A program made the translations under genes and the position numbers. Of a DNA stretch of 12,248 nt, positions 6,631 through 12,248 are shown piece by piece. Positions within the stretch are counted from its first letter, which is position 1, and the number at the start of each line of letters is the position of its first letter. The DNA is from Alphaproteobacteria bacterium (lineage in GTDB: Bacteria > Pseudomonadota > Alphaproteobacteria > UBA8366): positions 1 to 12,248 of the forward strand of contig JAOTYV010000126.1 of the NCBI GenBank assembly GCA_029861675.1, given 5' to 3'. A model generated the notes under the pieces. That model was given only the letters and a program-made list of their open reading frames with translations, searched no databases and had not been told where the DNA came from.

Positions 6631-6710
6631 CCGCACCCTTCGTCAGGCTCAGGGTGAGGCTGCGGCGTTTCCATAGCTTAACCTCATCCTGAGCCTGACG
6701 AAGGATGCGG
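6631..6710. repeat. 29-base imperfect inverted repeat (dispersed-repeat type hairpin)
   Basis: The arms 6631-6659 and 6682-6710 are complementary at 27 of 29 positions, plus one G-T pair and one C-A mismatch, around a 22-base loop. The core TTCGTCAGGCTCAGG with its complement is the sort of short palindromic repeat found many times in alphaproteobacterial genomes. It sits between the selenoprotein stop and the CoA-transferase, in no coding region. As RNA it would be a very stable hairpin that could end or protect the selenoprotein transcript, but no T-run follows, so it is not a classical terminator. Confidence 0.85.
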
Positions 6711-6772
6711 TTAAGCGCTCACCAGCGACACTTTCTTCAACCGGCTAACCGCCGCAAACCCGGACCGCGCCG

Positions 6773-8005
6773 GTGAAGGCCATCCTCGACGGCATCCGCG
6801 TTCTCGACCTGACGCAGTATTTCGCGGGACCGCACACGACGCTGCTGCTGGCCGGGCTGGGCGCGGAAGTGATCCGGATCGACAATCCGGCGACCGGCGA
6901 CGGGCTGTCCGACGCGCCGGTCTATGTCGGCCCGGACGGCCCATCCTTCGAACGGCAGGGGCCGGACGATCTCGGCATCGCCTTCCTCAAACGCTGCCGC
7001 GCCAAGAAGGCGGTCACCATCGATTTGAAATCGCCCGACGGCCATGCGCTGTTTCTGCGCCTGGTCGAGCAATCGGCGGTTGTCGTGGAGAATTTCAGCG
7101 TCGGCGTGACCGAACGGCTCGGCATCGACTATGCCGCGCTGTCGGCGCGCAATCCGGGGCTGGTCTATTGCTCGGTCACGGGGCTCGGCAGCACCGGCCC
7201 GGACCGGCATCAGCGCTCCTACGACGTGACGGCGCAGGCGCTATCTGGTCTGATGAGCATCACCGGCATGCCGGGCCAGCCGCCGACCAAGGCGGGCTCG
7301 CCGCTGGCCGATGCGATCGCCAGCAGCTTCGCCATGGGCGGCGTGCTGGGCGCGCTGTTCCACCGGGAGCGGACCGGCGAGGGCCAGCATGTCGACGTGT
7401 CGATGGTAGATTGCCTGTTCGCGCTGCTGTTCGACGAGGCGCTGGATTGTTACGGCCAGCTCGAACTGCCGTTCCAGCAGGGCAACCGCATCCTGCGGTT
7501 CTCGCCCTTCAACAGCTACCGCACCCGGGACGACTGGATGGTGATCGGCGTCGGCAGCGAACCGCAATGGCACGCCCTGCTCGGCGTGATGGACCGCGAG
7601 GATCTAAAGGATCACCCGGACTACAGCCGCCCCGGCTGGCGGGTCGCGAACAACGCGGAGGTTGATGCCCTGGTCGGCGCCTGGACCGCGACGATGGACA
7701 CCGCCGATGCGGTCACCCGGCTGCAGGACGCCGGCGTGGTGGCGAGCCCGGTCCACGACATCGACGATCTGAAACGCTGGCCGCACCTGAAAGCGCGCGA
7801 CATGATCGTGCCGCTGGTCCATCCCAAATTGGGCGAGTTGCCCGGCATCGGCGCCGCGAACTTCCCGATCAAGTTCAGCGCGACGCCGGGCGGCTACGAC
7901 ACCCCGGCCGTGCCGTCGGGCACCCATAACCGGGAGATTTTTGGGGAACTGCTGGGGTTGGACGGCGATGAGTTGAAGCGGCTCGAGGATGAGGGCGCGA
8001 TTTGA
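6773..8005 (+). CDS. CaiB/BaiF family III CoA-transferase
   Basis: 410 aa, starting at GTG 6773, directly in front of the family's first strand (I-L-D-G-I-R-V-L-D-L-T). Family marks: Y-F-A-G-P-H-T-T-L-L-L-A-G-L-G-A-E-V-I-R-I-D (16-37), K-K-A-V-T-I-D-L-K-S-P-D-G (78-90), V-V-V-E-N-F (103-108), Y-C-S-V-T-G-L-G-S-T-G-P (132-143) and S-P-L-A-D-A (176-181), where Asp180 is the catalytic residue carrying the CoA thioester, equivalent to Asp169 of formyl-CoA transferase. Full family length. It transfers CoA between a donor thioester and a carboxylic acid in the cytosol, activating an acid for catabolism; the pair of substrates is not readable. It lies 172 bases after the selenoprotein, beyond the inverted repeat, so it may be its own transcription unit, yet the shared orientation suggests a shared pathway. 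I see no strong Shine-Dalgarno before the GTG. Confidence 0.93.
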   Translation: MKAILDGIRVLDLTQYFAGPHTTLLLAGLGAEVIRIDNPATGDGLSDAPVYVGPDGPSFERQGPDDLGIAFLKRCRAKKAVTIDLKSPDGHALFLRLVEQSAVVVENFSVGVTERLGIDYAALSARNPGLVYCSVTGLGSTGPDRHQRSYDVTAQALSGLMSITGMPGQPPTKAGSPLADAIASSFAMGGVLGALFHRERTGEGQHVDVSMVDCLFALLFDEALDCYGQLELPFQQGNRILRFSPFNSYRTRDDWMVIGVGSEPQWHALLGVMDREDLKDHPDYSRPGWRVANNAEVDALVGAWTATMDTADAVTRLQDAGVVASPVHDIDDLKRWPHLKARDMIVPLVHPKLGELPGIGAANFPIKFSATPGGYDTPAVPSGTHNREIFGELLGLDGDELKRLEDEGAI

Positions 8006-8022
8006 GCAGCAGCTTCCTGGCG

Positions 8023-8667
8023 CTACCGCGTCGGCGGCGCTGAATTCGCCGATGACTTAATCGCGGCTTTGGCCCGCGACAGCGCGCGGGCGAGGCGGGC
8101 GATGAAGTCCGATCGAATGGCCTCGTTGCCGCTGCCATCCTTCTTTCCGCCGAGCGCCACCACCGAGGCGGCATCGATCAGCGCGTCGATCTCGGCGCGG
8201 GCATTGTTCAAATCCGCCGCCGGCGCCGCGCCCGCCTGAGCGGAGTCGATTGGCGCCTCGCCCGTGACCTTGACCCAGCGGTTGAGGGCGCAGGACCGGT
8301 TTGCCGGGATCGGGCTTTCGGTATCCTGCACGATCGTGCGGATTTTGTTGTCGCGCGCCACGATGCCGATTCGGGTCCGAAGGGGCCCGCCAAACAATTC
8401 CTGCCAATTAATCTGGACGAGTACCGAGGACACCGCCGCGTAGTTGCCGCCCCGGCGCCAGGGCCGTTCCAGTACCTGAATCGATTTGAACGTGCCGGTC
8501 CGATGATGGCAGTCGAGCGCGATCTTCCCCAATTCCGTGATGCTCGCGGGTGTTTCGATTTGCCGCGCGGCCGCCGTTTGCTCCGTAATCGCCGGCTGCT
8601 GGCCGAGCGATTGAAGAAGCATGACGGCGAGATGAGCAAATTTGGCGGCGGTCGCTGGATCGGTCAT
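8023..8667 (-). CDS. unrecognised hypothetical protein
   Basis: 214 aa on the minus strand, convergent with the CoA-transferase (stops 17 bases apart). No signal peptide or membrane helix is evident. The middle (about residues 70-105, W-R-R-G-G-N-Y-A-A-V-S-S-V-L-V-Q-I then L-R-T-R-I-G-I-V) alternates like beta-strands, and the C-terminal third is Ala-rich with charged residues and looks helical or coiled (A-D-L-N-N-A-R-A-E-I-D-A-L-I-D-A-A). I recognise no family. Other frames over this interval give Arg-rich shadow proteins, so this frame is the best choice. ATG 8667 has only a weak purine run upstream. No functional link to its neighbours can be claimed; it interrupts the otherwise plus-strand run. 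Confidence 0.65.
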   Translation of the reverse strand: MTDPATAAKFAHLAVMLLQSLGQQPAITEQTAAARQIETPASITELGKIALDCHHRTGTFKSIQVLERPWRRGGNYAAVSSVLVQINWQELFGGPLRTRIGIVARDNKIRTIVQDTESPIPANRSCALNRWVKVTGEAPIDSAQAGAAPAADLNNARAEIDALIDAASVVALGGKKDGSGNEAIRSDFIARLARALSRAKAAIKSSANSAPPTR

Positions 8668-8715
8668 GGCCTGAATTCCAATAAATTACTTCTTGGGAAT
8701 CAACACAAGAATGGT

Positions 8716-8745
8716 GGAAATACACTTAAATAAGTGAAAATTTCC
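8716..8745. promoter_or_regulatory. AT-rich dyad in the divergent promoter region
   Basis: The 303 bases 8668-8970 between the minus-strand hypothetical gene and the GFA gene hold no gene. They contain a nested dyad: GGAAAT (8716-8721) pairs with ATTTCC (8740-8745), and inside it CACTTA (8723-8728) pairs with TAAGTG (8731-8736). The surroundings are AT-rich compared with the flanks. About 35 bases further right is the palindrome CCATATATGG (8779-8788). Position and symmetry suit an operator or promoter element for one or both divergent genes, but no regulator is identified. Confidence 0.35.
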
Positions 8746-8854
8746 GTTCCCGGTCGGCTTCCTGTGGTCGGGTTCCCTCCATATATGGGGAAGCGGGCCG
8801 TAATTTGAAATGTGCGAAGCGCCGGGCGGCGGCGCGGCCATAGCCCGCCGGCCG

Positions 8855-8873
8855 GGAAAATCTCCGATTTTCC
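8855..8873. other. short hairpin upstream of the GFA-type gene
   Basis: GGAAAATC (8855-8862) and GATTTTCC (8866-8873) form a perfect eight-pair stem with loop TCC. It lies about 100 bases before the GFA start and could be a leader hairpin or operator. It lacks the GC-rich stem and T-run of a terminator. Confidence 0.35.
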
Positions 8874-8970
8874 TGCTTTCGGTAAGAATTGCTTTCGAAA
8901 TTGGCGCCGGCATTGGCACTATACCGGCATCGCCCAGCATGCCGCGCAATCGGAAGAATCGGAGAAAATC

Positions 8971-9399
8971 ATGTCGGATACCATGGAAGCCCGGGGAAGC
9001 TGCGTTTGTGGCAGCACCCAGATCACTGCAAAAACCGTCAGCCGCAATGTCGGCGCCTGTCATTGCGGCATGTGCCGGAAATGGGCCGGCGGGCCGTTCA
9101 TGGCGGTCGATTGCGGCACCGAGGTGTCGTTCGCCGGCGAGGACACTATTTCCATCTTCGACTCCTCCGAGTGGGCCGAGCGCGGCTTCTGCAATAAATG
9201 CGGAACCCATCTCTTCTACCGGCTAAAGCATAATCAACAATACTATATGCCGGTGGGAATATTCGAAGATGACAGTAAATTTCTGTTTGATCATCAGGTT
9301 TTTATTGATGAGAAGCCGAAATATTATAAATTTGCAAATAAAACGAACGATATGACGGGTGAGGAGGTCTTCGCGCTTTTCGCGTCTTCCTCCGAATAG
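8971..9399 (+). CDS. GFA family (glutathione-dependent formaldehyde-activating-like) zinc protein
   Basis: 142 aa. ATG 8971 has GGAG six bases upstream; the frame is open back to 8812 but the extra N-terminus is Arg-rich and unlike the family. Zinc ligands are visible: Cys11-x-Cys13 (G-S-C-V-C-G), Cys30-x-Cys32-x-x-Cys35 (A-C-H-C-G-M-C-R-K-W) and Cys74-x-x-Cys77 (F-C-N-K-C-G-T-H), the standard set of the Mss4-like GFA fold with two zinc sites. The founding member speeds S-hydroxymethylglutathione formation; most paralogues, including the short ones like this, have unproven activity. The 3' half (about 9225-9350) is visibly AT-rich with A/T-ending codons, unlike the 5' half and the neighbours, suggesting acquisition from, or recombination with, a lower-GC source. 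It appears to be monocistronic. Confidence 0.88.
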   Translation: MSDTMEARGSCVCGSTQITAKTVSRNVGACHCGMCRKWAGGPFMAVDCGTEVSFAGEDTISIFDSSEWAERGFCNKCGTHLFYRLKHNQQYYMPVGIFEDDSKFLFDHQVFIDEKPKYYKFANKTNDMTGEEVFALFASSSE

Positions 9400-9538
9400 C
9401 GGCGCGGCCGCATATCCCCCCGTAGCGTATTTGCCGAAGGATGCGAATGCATCATCGGTCCGGCGCCCGGCGGCTCCGCTGTCAGGATTGTGACGGCCGA
9501 TCATCGGATTGCCGATGGAATCCATCGCCCTACCATCG

Positions 9539-9579
9539 ATTGGCCGAATTGCCGAATTGCCGATTGGCCGATTGGCCGA
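9539..9579. repeat. five tandem copies of an ~8-base unit
   Basis: The 316 bases 9400-9715 between the GFA gene and tctC carry no gene. Within them, units of the form (A)TTGGCCGA or ATTGCCGA follow one another at 9539-9547, 9548-9555, 9556-9563, 9564-9571 and 9572-9579. Related ATTGCCGA-like sequence occurs nearby (about 9508-9515). This looks like slippage-prone microrepeat DNA, or clustered sites for a regulator of the tct operon. I see no convincing sigma-70 promoter in the gap. Confidence 0.7.
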
Positions 9580-9656
9580 TTTGATACGATGTCGTAAGGT
9601 AATGACAGCGCCAATAAAGGATACGCGGTCTGGACGGTTTCCAGTGAGGGTCTTAG

Positions 9657-9671
9657 GGCAAGCAAATTGCC
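9657..9671. promoter_or_regulatory. possible operator before tctC
   Basis: GGCAA (9657-9661) and TTGCC (9667-9671) form a symmetric site with a five-base centre, 45 bases before the tctC start codon. The length and spacing suit a dimeric repressor or a small hairpin. Supported by symmetry alone. Confidence 0.2.
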
Positions 9672-9715
9672 TCCGATGGCGGCGTAAAAAAACAGTCTAT
9701 GGGAGGATTACGGAT

Positions 9716-10690
9716 ATGGTCACAATATTAGGACGCCAAGCCTTCGCCGTGATGGCGCTGGCGGTTGGCGTGACTGCGACGGGACCGGTTGCTGCCGCCA
9801 AGTGGCCCAGCAAGCCGGTCGAATTGGTCTGCGCGACATCGGCTAAATCGGGCGCGGCGCATTGGTGCCGACTGATCTCGGCCGTTATGTCGAAGCAACT
9901 CGGCGAGCGCGTGGACGTCTTGTTCAAGGGCGGCGGCGGCGGCAATACGGCGGCGGAGTATGTCGCTAAAAAGGCGACCGACGGCCATACCTTCTTGCAT
10001 CGAAACACCAGCTATTCCGGCTATATGAACATGCCGACGTTCAAACCGGATCCGAACCAGTTCGAAGTGGTGGTGCATTTCACCAAGTTTCTGTATGTGA
10101 TCGGCACGCGGTCTGACAGCAAATATAAGACCTTCAAGGATGTCATCGACGACATGAAGGCCAATCCGGGCAAGATCTCGGTTGCCGCCAACAAGCCCGG
10201 CTCGGCGCATCACCGTCACTTGATCAACCTGTTCAAGGCCTACAATGTCAAATGGAACTACGTGCCCTACAAAGGATCGGGCCGCGCCATGAAGGACGTG
10301 CTCGGTGGCCATGTGCCGATTGGCATTATCCCCACCGGGATCTGGGCGCCGCAGGTCAAAGCCGGCAAGGGCCGCACGCTCATTCTGCTGAACGAACAGC
10401 CTTATCCGGGCATCAAGGCGCCAATTCCGAAAGATTTTGGCCAGGACTACGCGTTCACGCACCAAATTCAGGGCTTTTTCCTCAAGAAGGGCGTGCCGAA
10501 CGACGTAAAGAAACAGATCGCGGCGGCCTTCAAGAAGGTGGCTGCGTCCGAGGAATACCAGGGCTACATCAAGAAGACGGTGGGCGCGATCGATGTGTTC
10601 AGCCTCGATGGACCCAAATTGACGAAGGAATTCCACGACCTTCGTGTCGAGACCGGTGAATTCCTGCGCAAGAACGGGCTGATAAAGTAG
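9716..10690 (+). CDS. tctC: TTT-family periplasmic solute-binding protein (TctC/Bug-like)
   Basis: 324 aa. ATG 9716 follows GGAGG (9702-9706) with suitable spacing and opens a clear signal peptide: a short charged start (G-R-Q), a hydrophobic core A-V-M-A-L-A-V-G-V-T-A and a likely cut after A-A-A near residue 28, giving mature K-W-P-S-K-P-V-E-L-V. The longer frame back to 9509 has no signal-like start. Bug-family marks include the G-G-G-G-G-N-T-A-A-E-Y-V-A ligand loop, D-G-H-T-F, N-P-G-K-I-S-V-A-A-N-K-P-G-S-A-H-H and V-P-Y-K-G-S-G-R-A-M-K-D-V-L-G-G-H-V. It would bind a small carboxylate in the periplasm and hand it to TctA/TctB. Bug proteins have widely varied ligands, so none is proposed. 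tctB follows after 131 bases that hold a strong hairpin. Confidence 0.92.
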   Translation: MVTILGRQAFAVMALAVGVTATGPVAAAKWPSKPVELVCATSAKSGAAHWCRLISAVMSKQLGERVDVLFKGGGGGNTAAEYVAKKATDGHTFLHRNTSYSGYMNMPTFKPDPNQFEVVVHFTKFLYVIGTRSDSKYKTFKDVIDDMKANPGKISVAANKPGSAHHRHLINLFKAYNVKWNYVPYKGSGRAMKDVLGGHVPIGIIPTGIWAPQVKAGKGRTLILLNEQPYPGIKAPIPKDFGQDYAFTHQIQGFFLKKGVPNDVKKQIAAAFKKVAASEEYQGYIKKTVGAIDVFSLDGPKLTKEFHDLRVETGEFLRKNGLIK

Positions 10691-10718
10691 CCGGATAGCC
10701 GGTGTATTTCGGTCCAGG

Positions 10719-10753
10719 CATGGCCGCGGCGATCGATTGATCCCGCGGCCATG
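10719..10753. other. intercistronic hairpin between tctC and tctB
   Basis: The 11-base arms CATGGCCGCGG (10719-10729) and CCGCGGCCATG (10743-10753) pair perfectly around a 13-base loop. No T-run follows, so full termination is unlikely. Such hairpins after a binding-protein gene commonly protect its message end and lower expression of the membrane genes downstream, which would suit the usual excess of binding protein over permease. Confidence 0.7.
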
Positions 10754-10821
10754 TACCGTGTGCGCGTCGACCGGCGAAGGATCTGGACATTGGCACCCAT
10801 CAACATCGGAAATCGCGAACA

Positions 10822-11340
10822 ATGAATGAATGGAAAGCGGATGGCAGAACGGCCGACGGGATCGGCGCCGTTCTCCTGCTCGCGCTGTCGGTCTTCGCCT
10901 ATTATGTCACGACCACATGGATACCGCCCGTGCTGCCGGGGGACCCGGGGGCCGCGTTTTTCCCGCGGATTTCGTTGGGCATCATTTTCTTCTTCAGCAT
11001 CGTGCTGCTGATCCAGCGTCTGATGGCATTGCGAAAGACGTCCGCCCGCGATCGGGACGCCGGAGCGGCCGGCGGCGACCGCGTGGTGCGCATCGATCTG
11101 GCCAAGTTTTTTCAAGCCCTGGCATTTTCGGGCGCGGCTGTTGCCGGCATCGGCATCGTCGGATTCGAGCCGGCGGCCTTCGTCTTCCTGTTTGCCATGC
11201 TCGGGTGGCGGACGGGGCACTGGATTTGGGCATTCGTCGTGTCGGTCGTTTCGGTCGGGATTATGTATCTTCTTTTTGTCCCGTTGCTGACCGTGCGGCT
11301 GCCGCTGCTATTTCTGCCCACGCATCTCAACCTCTTTTGA
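10822..11340 (+). CDS. tctB: TTT-family small permease subunit (TctB-like)
   Basis: 172 aa with four hydrophobic segments: about 13-33, 45-68, 97-117 and 120-160 (the last possibly two helices). This is the normal size and layout of the poorly conserved TctB subunit. The start of the second segment, G-D-P-G-A-A-F-F-P-R, matches the D-x-G-x-x-x-F-P region common in TctB. It is an inner-membrane partner of TctA. ATG 10822 has only a weak GGA upstream; a second ATG at 10826 is out of frame. tctA begins nine bases after its stop, so the two are tightly coupled. The call relies on gene order as well as sequence, since TctB diverges fast. Confidence 0.88.
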   Translation: MNEWKADGRTADGIGAVLLLALSVFAYYVTTTWIPPVLPGDPGAAFFPRISLGIIFFFSIVLLIQRLMALRKTSARDRDAGAAGGDRVVRIDLAKFFQALAFSGAAVAGIGIVGFEPAAFVFLFAMLGWRTGHWIWAFVVSVVSVGIMYLLFVPLLTVRLPLLFLPTHLNLF

Positions 11341-11349
11341 AGCCGGACG

Positions 11350-12248
11350 ATGGACGCGGTACTTGAAAATATCGTGCCGGCAATCGGCATCGTTCTACAG
11401 ACCGAGAGCCTGATCGTAATCGCGCTCGGTGTCATTGCCGGCGTTATCATGGGGATTCTACCGGGCTTCGGCGGCTCGCAAGCCTTGGCGCTGATGTTTC
11501 CCTTCACGTTCATCATGTCGCCCTCGGCCGCCATCCTGTTCATGGTATCGGTGTATTCCGCGGCCGAATATGGCGGTTCGATCCCGGCGATCCTGATCCG
11601 GACGCCCGGTACGCCGGCGGCGGCGATGACCGTGCTCGATGGCTTCCCCATGGCCCAGAAAGGGAATGCCCGGCGCGCGCTGATGATTTCCATTTCGTCC
11701 GGCGTGTTCGGCGGTATCGTCAGCAGCCTGATCTTCATCGTCGCGGCGACGGCGCTGGCCTGGGTCGGATTGCAGTTCGGCCCCTCTGAAATGTTCGCGC
11801 TGGGAATTCTCGGTCTCGCCATCATCGGCAGCTTCGTCGGCAGGGACCCGACCAAGGGTTTCATCGCCGCGGGGCTCGGCTTGTTTCTGTCGACGGTTGG
11901 CGAATCGCCGTTTGGCGCCGTCCGTTTCGAATTCGACCAGTCCTATCTTTCCGACGGCATTCCGTTGATCGTCATGATCATCGCGATGCTGGCCGCGCCG
12001 GAAATCTTTCGGTTGATGGGCCTGACATCCGCCAAAGCGGAGGCCGCTTCCCACATCTCGAAAGACGCGTTGGTGGCCAAGGGGGCCGGGTTCTCGTTCC
12101 GCGAATTCATCAAGCTGCTGCCGACGATGGCGCGCGGCAGCATTATCGGCACGGCGGTCGGTGCAATTCCCGGGCCCGGCCCGACCGTCGGCACGGTGAT
12201 TGCCTATAACGAGGAAAAACGCTGGTCAAAGCGGCCGGAGGAATTCGG
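11350..12248 (+). CDS. tctA: TTT-family large permease subunit (TctA-like), 3' truncated by window end
   Basis: The frame runs from ATG 11350 to the last base, 299 codons of a protein that is normally about 500. Conserved TctA signatures are present: G-I-L-P-G-F-G-G (35-42), Y-G-G-S-I-P-A-I-L-I-R-T-P-G-T-P (74-89) and the second-repeat counterpart G-A-I-P-G-P-G-P-T-V-G (271-281), followed by A-Y-N-E-E-K-R. Multiple hydrophobic spans fit the 12-helix inner-membrane channel. With TctB and TctC it imports small organic acids using the ion gradient. The repeated P-G-x-G loops are thought to form the transport site. The frame is unbroken as far as it can be seen. Confidence 0.95.
   Translation, partial: MDAVLENIVPAIGIVLQTESLIVIALGVIAGVIMGILPGFGGSQALALMFPFTFIMSPSAAILFMVSVYSAAEYGGSIPAILIRTPGTPAAAMTVLDGFPMAQKGNARRALMISISSGVFGGIVSSLIFIVAATALAWVGLQFGPSEMFALGILGLAIIGSFVGRDPTKGFIAAGLGLFLSTVGESPFGAVRFEFDQSYLSDGIPLIVMIIAMLAAPEIFRLMGLTSAKAEAASHISKDALVAKGAGFSFREFIKLLPTMARGSIIGTAVGAIPGPGPTVGTVIAYNEEKRWSKRPEEF

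Noticed and set aside
4864..6636. A 590-residue minus-strand reading frame
   Set aside because: It is antisense to the Cys-tail protein and the selenoprotein, rich in Arg, His, Asp and Ala as typical of GC-rich antisense frames, with no recognisable motif.
8812..8970. Longer N-terminus for the GFA-type protein
   Set aside because: The added residues are Arg/His-rich and unlike the family, while ATG 8971 has GGAG at six bases and leads directly to the first zinc motif.
9539..9579. CRISPR array
   Set aside because: The units are only eight bases and have no spacers; no cas-like genes are present.
9728..10822. A 364-residue minus-strand reading frame
   Set aside because: It is the antisense shadow of tctC, which has a signal peptide, ribosome site and family motifs.
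11112..11864. A 250-residue minus-strand reading frame
   Set aside because: It is antisense to tctB and tctA, both with clear membrane segments and motifs.

Overview
This is a GC-rich, gene-dense stretch of bacterial chromosome, most likely from an alphaproteobacterium of the Rhodospirillales type. The grounds for that placement are two PAS_5-like proteins, a tripartite tricarboxylate (TTT) uptake operon, a family III CoA-transferase and a GNAT-like protein. It is an inference from gene content and codon style, not a phylogeny. The left 2.9 kb looks less GC-rich than the middle.

Layout. 1-1.6 kb: a GNAT-like acyltransferase (5' end beyond the window) runs tail-to-tail into two tandem, mutually similar PAS_5-like genes on the minus strand. 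1.6-1.95 kb: no confident gene, but a short reading frame split by one in-frame TGA. 1.95-3.9 kb: an EamA/DMT transporter and an aldo/keto reductase, both minus strand. 4.1-8.0 kb: the core of interest, all on the plus strand. In order it holds a selenocysteine tRNA gene (selC), a carboxymuconolactone-decarboxylase-like protein, a 373-residue unrecognised protein ending in a Cys-x4-Cys tail, a true selenoprotein of the UGSC family with its in-frame UGA and SECIS hairpin, a large inverted repeat, and a CaiB/BaiF CoA-transferase. 8.0-9.4 kb: an unrecognised minus-strand gene and a divergent GFA-type zinc protein. 9.7 kb to the end: a tctC-tctB-tctA TTT uptake operon, with tctA cut by the window edge.

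How it fits together. The best-supported special feature is the selenium locus. The gene at 6049-6600 looks like two short reading frames separated by a stop. Both are in one frame, the TGA begins a U-G-S-C motif, a two-part hairpin follows it at the right distance, and the tRNA that decodes UGA as Sec lies about 2.1 kb upstream on the same strand. selA, selB and selD are not in the window. The protein just upstream, with its C-terminal Cys pair, is the obvious candidate redox or substrate partner. The CMD-like protein, CoA-transferase and TTT importer suggest uptake and CoA-linked catabolism of a small organic acid, but the substrate cannot be read from the sequence.
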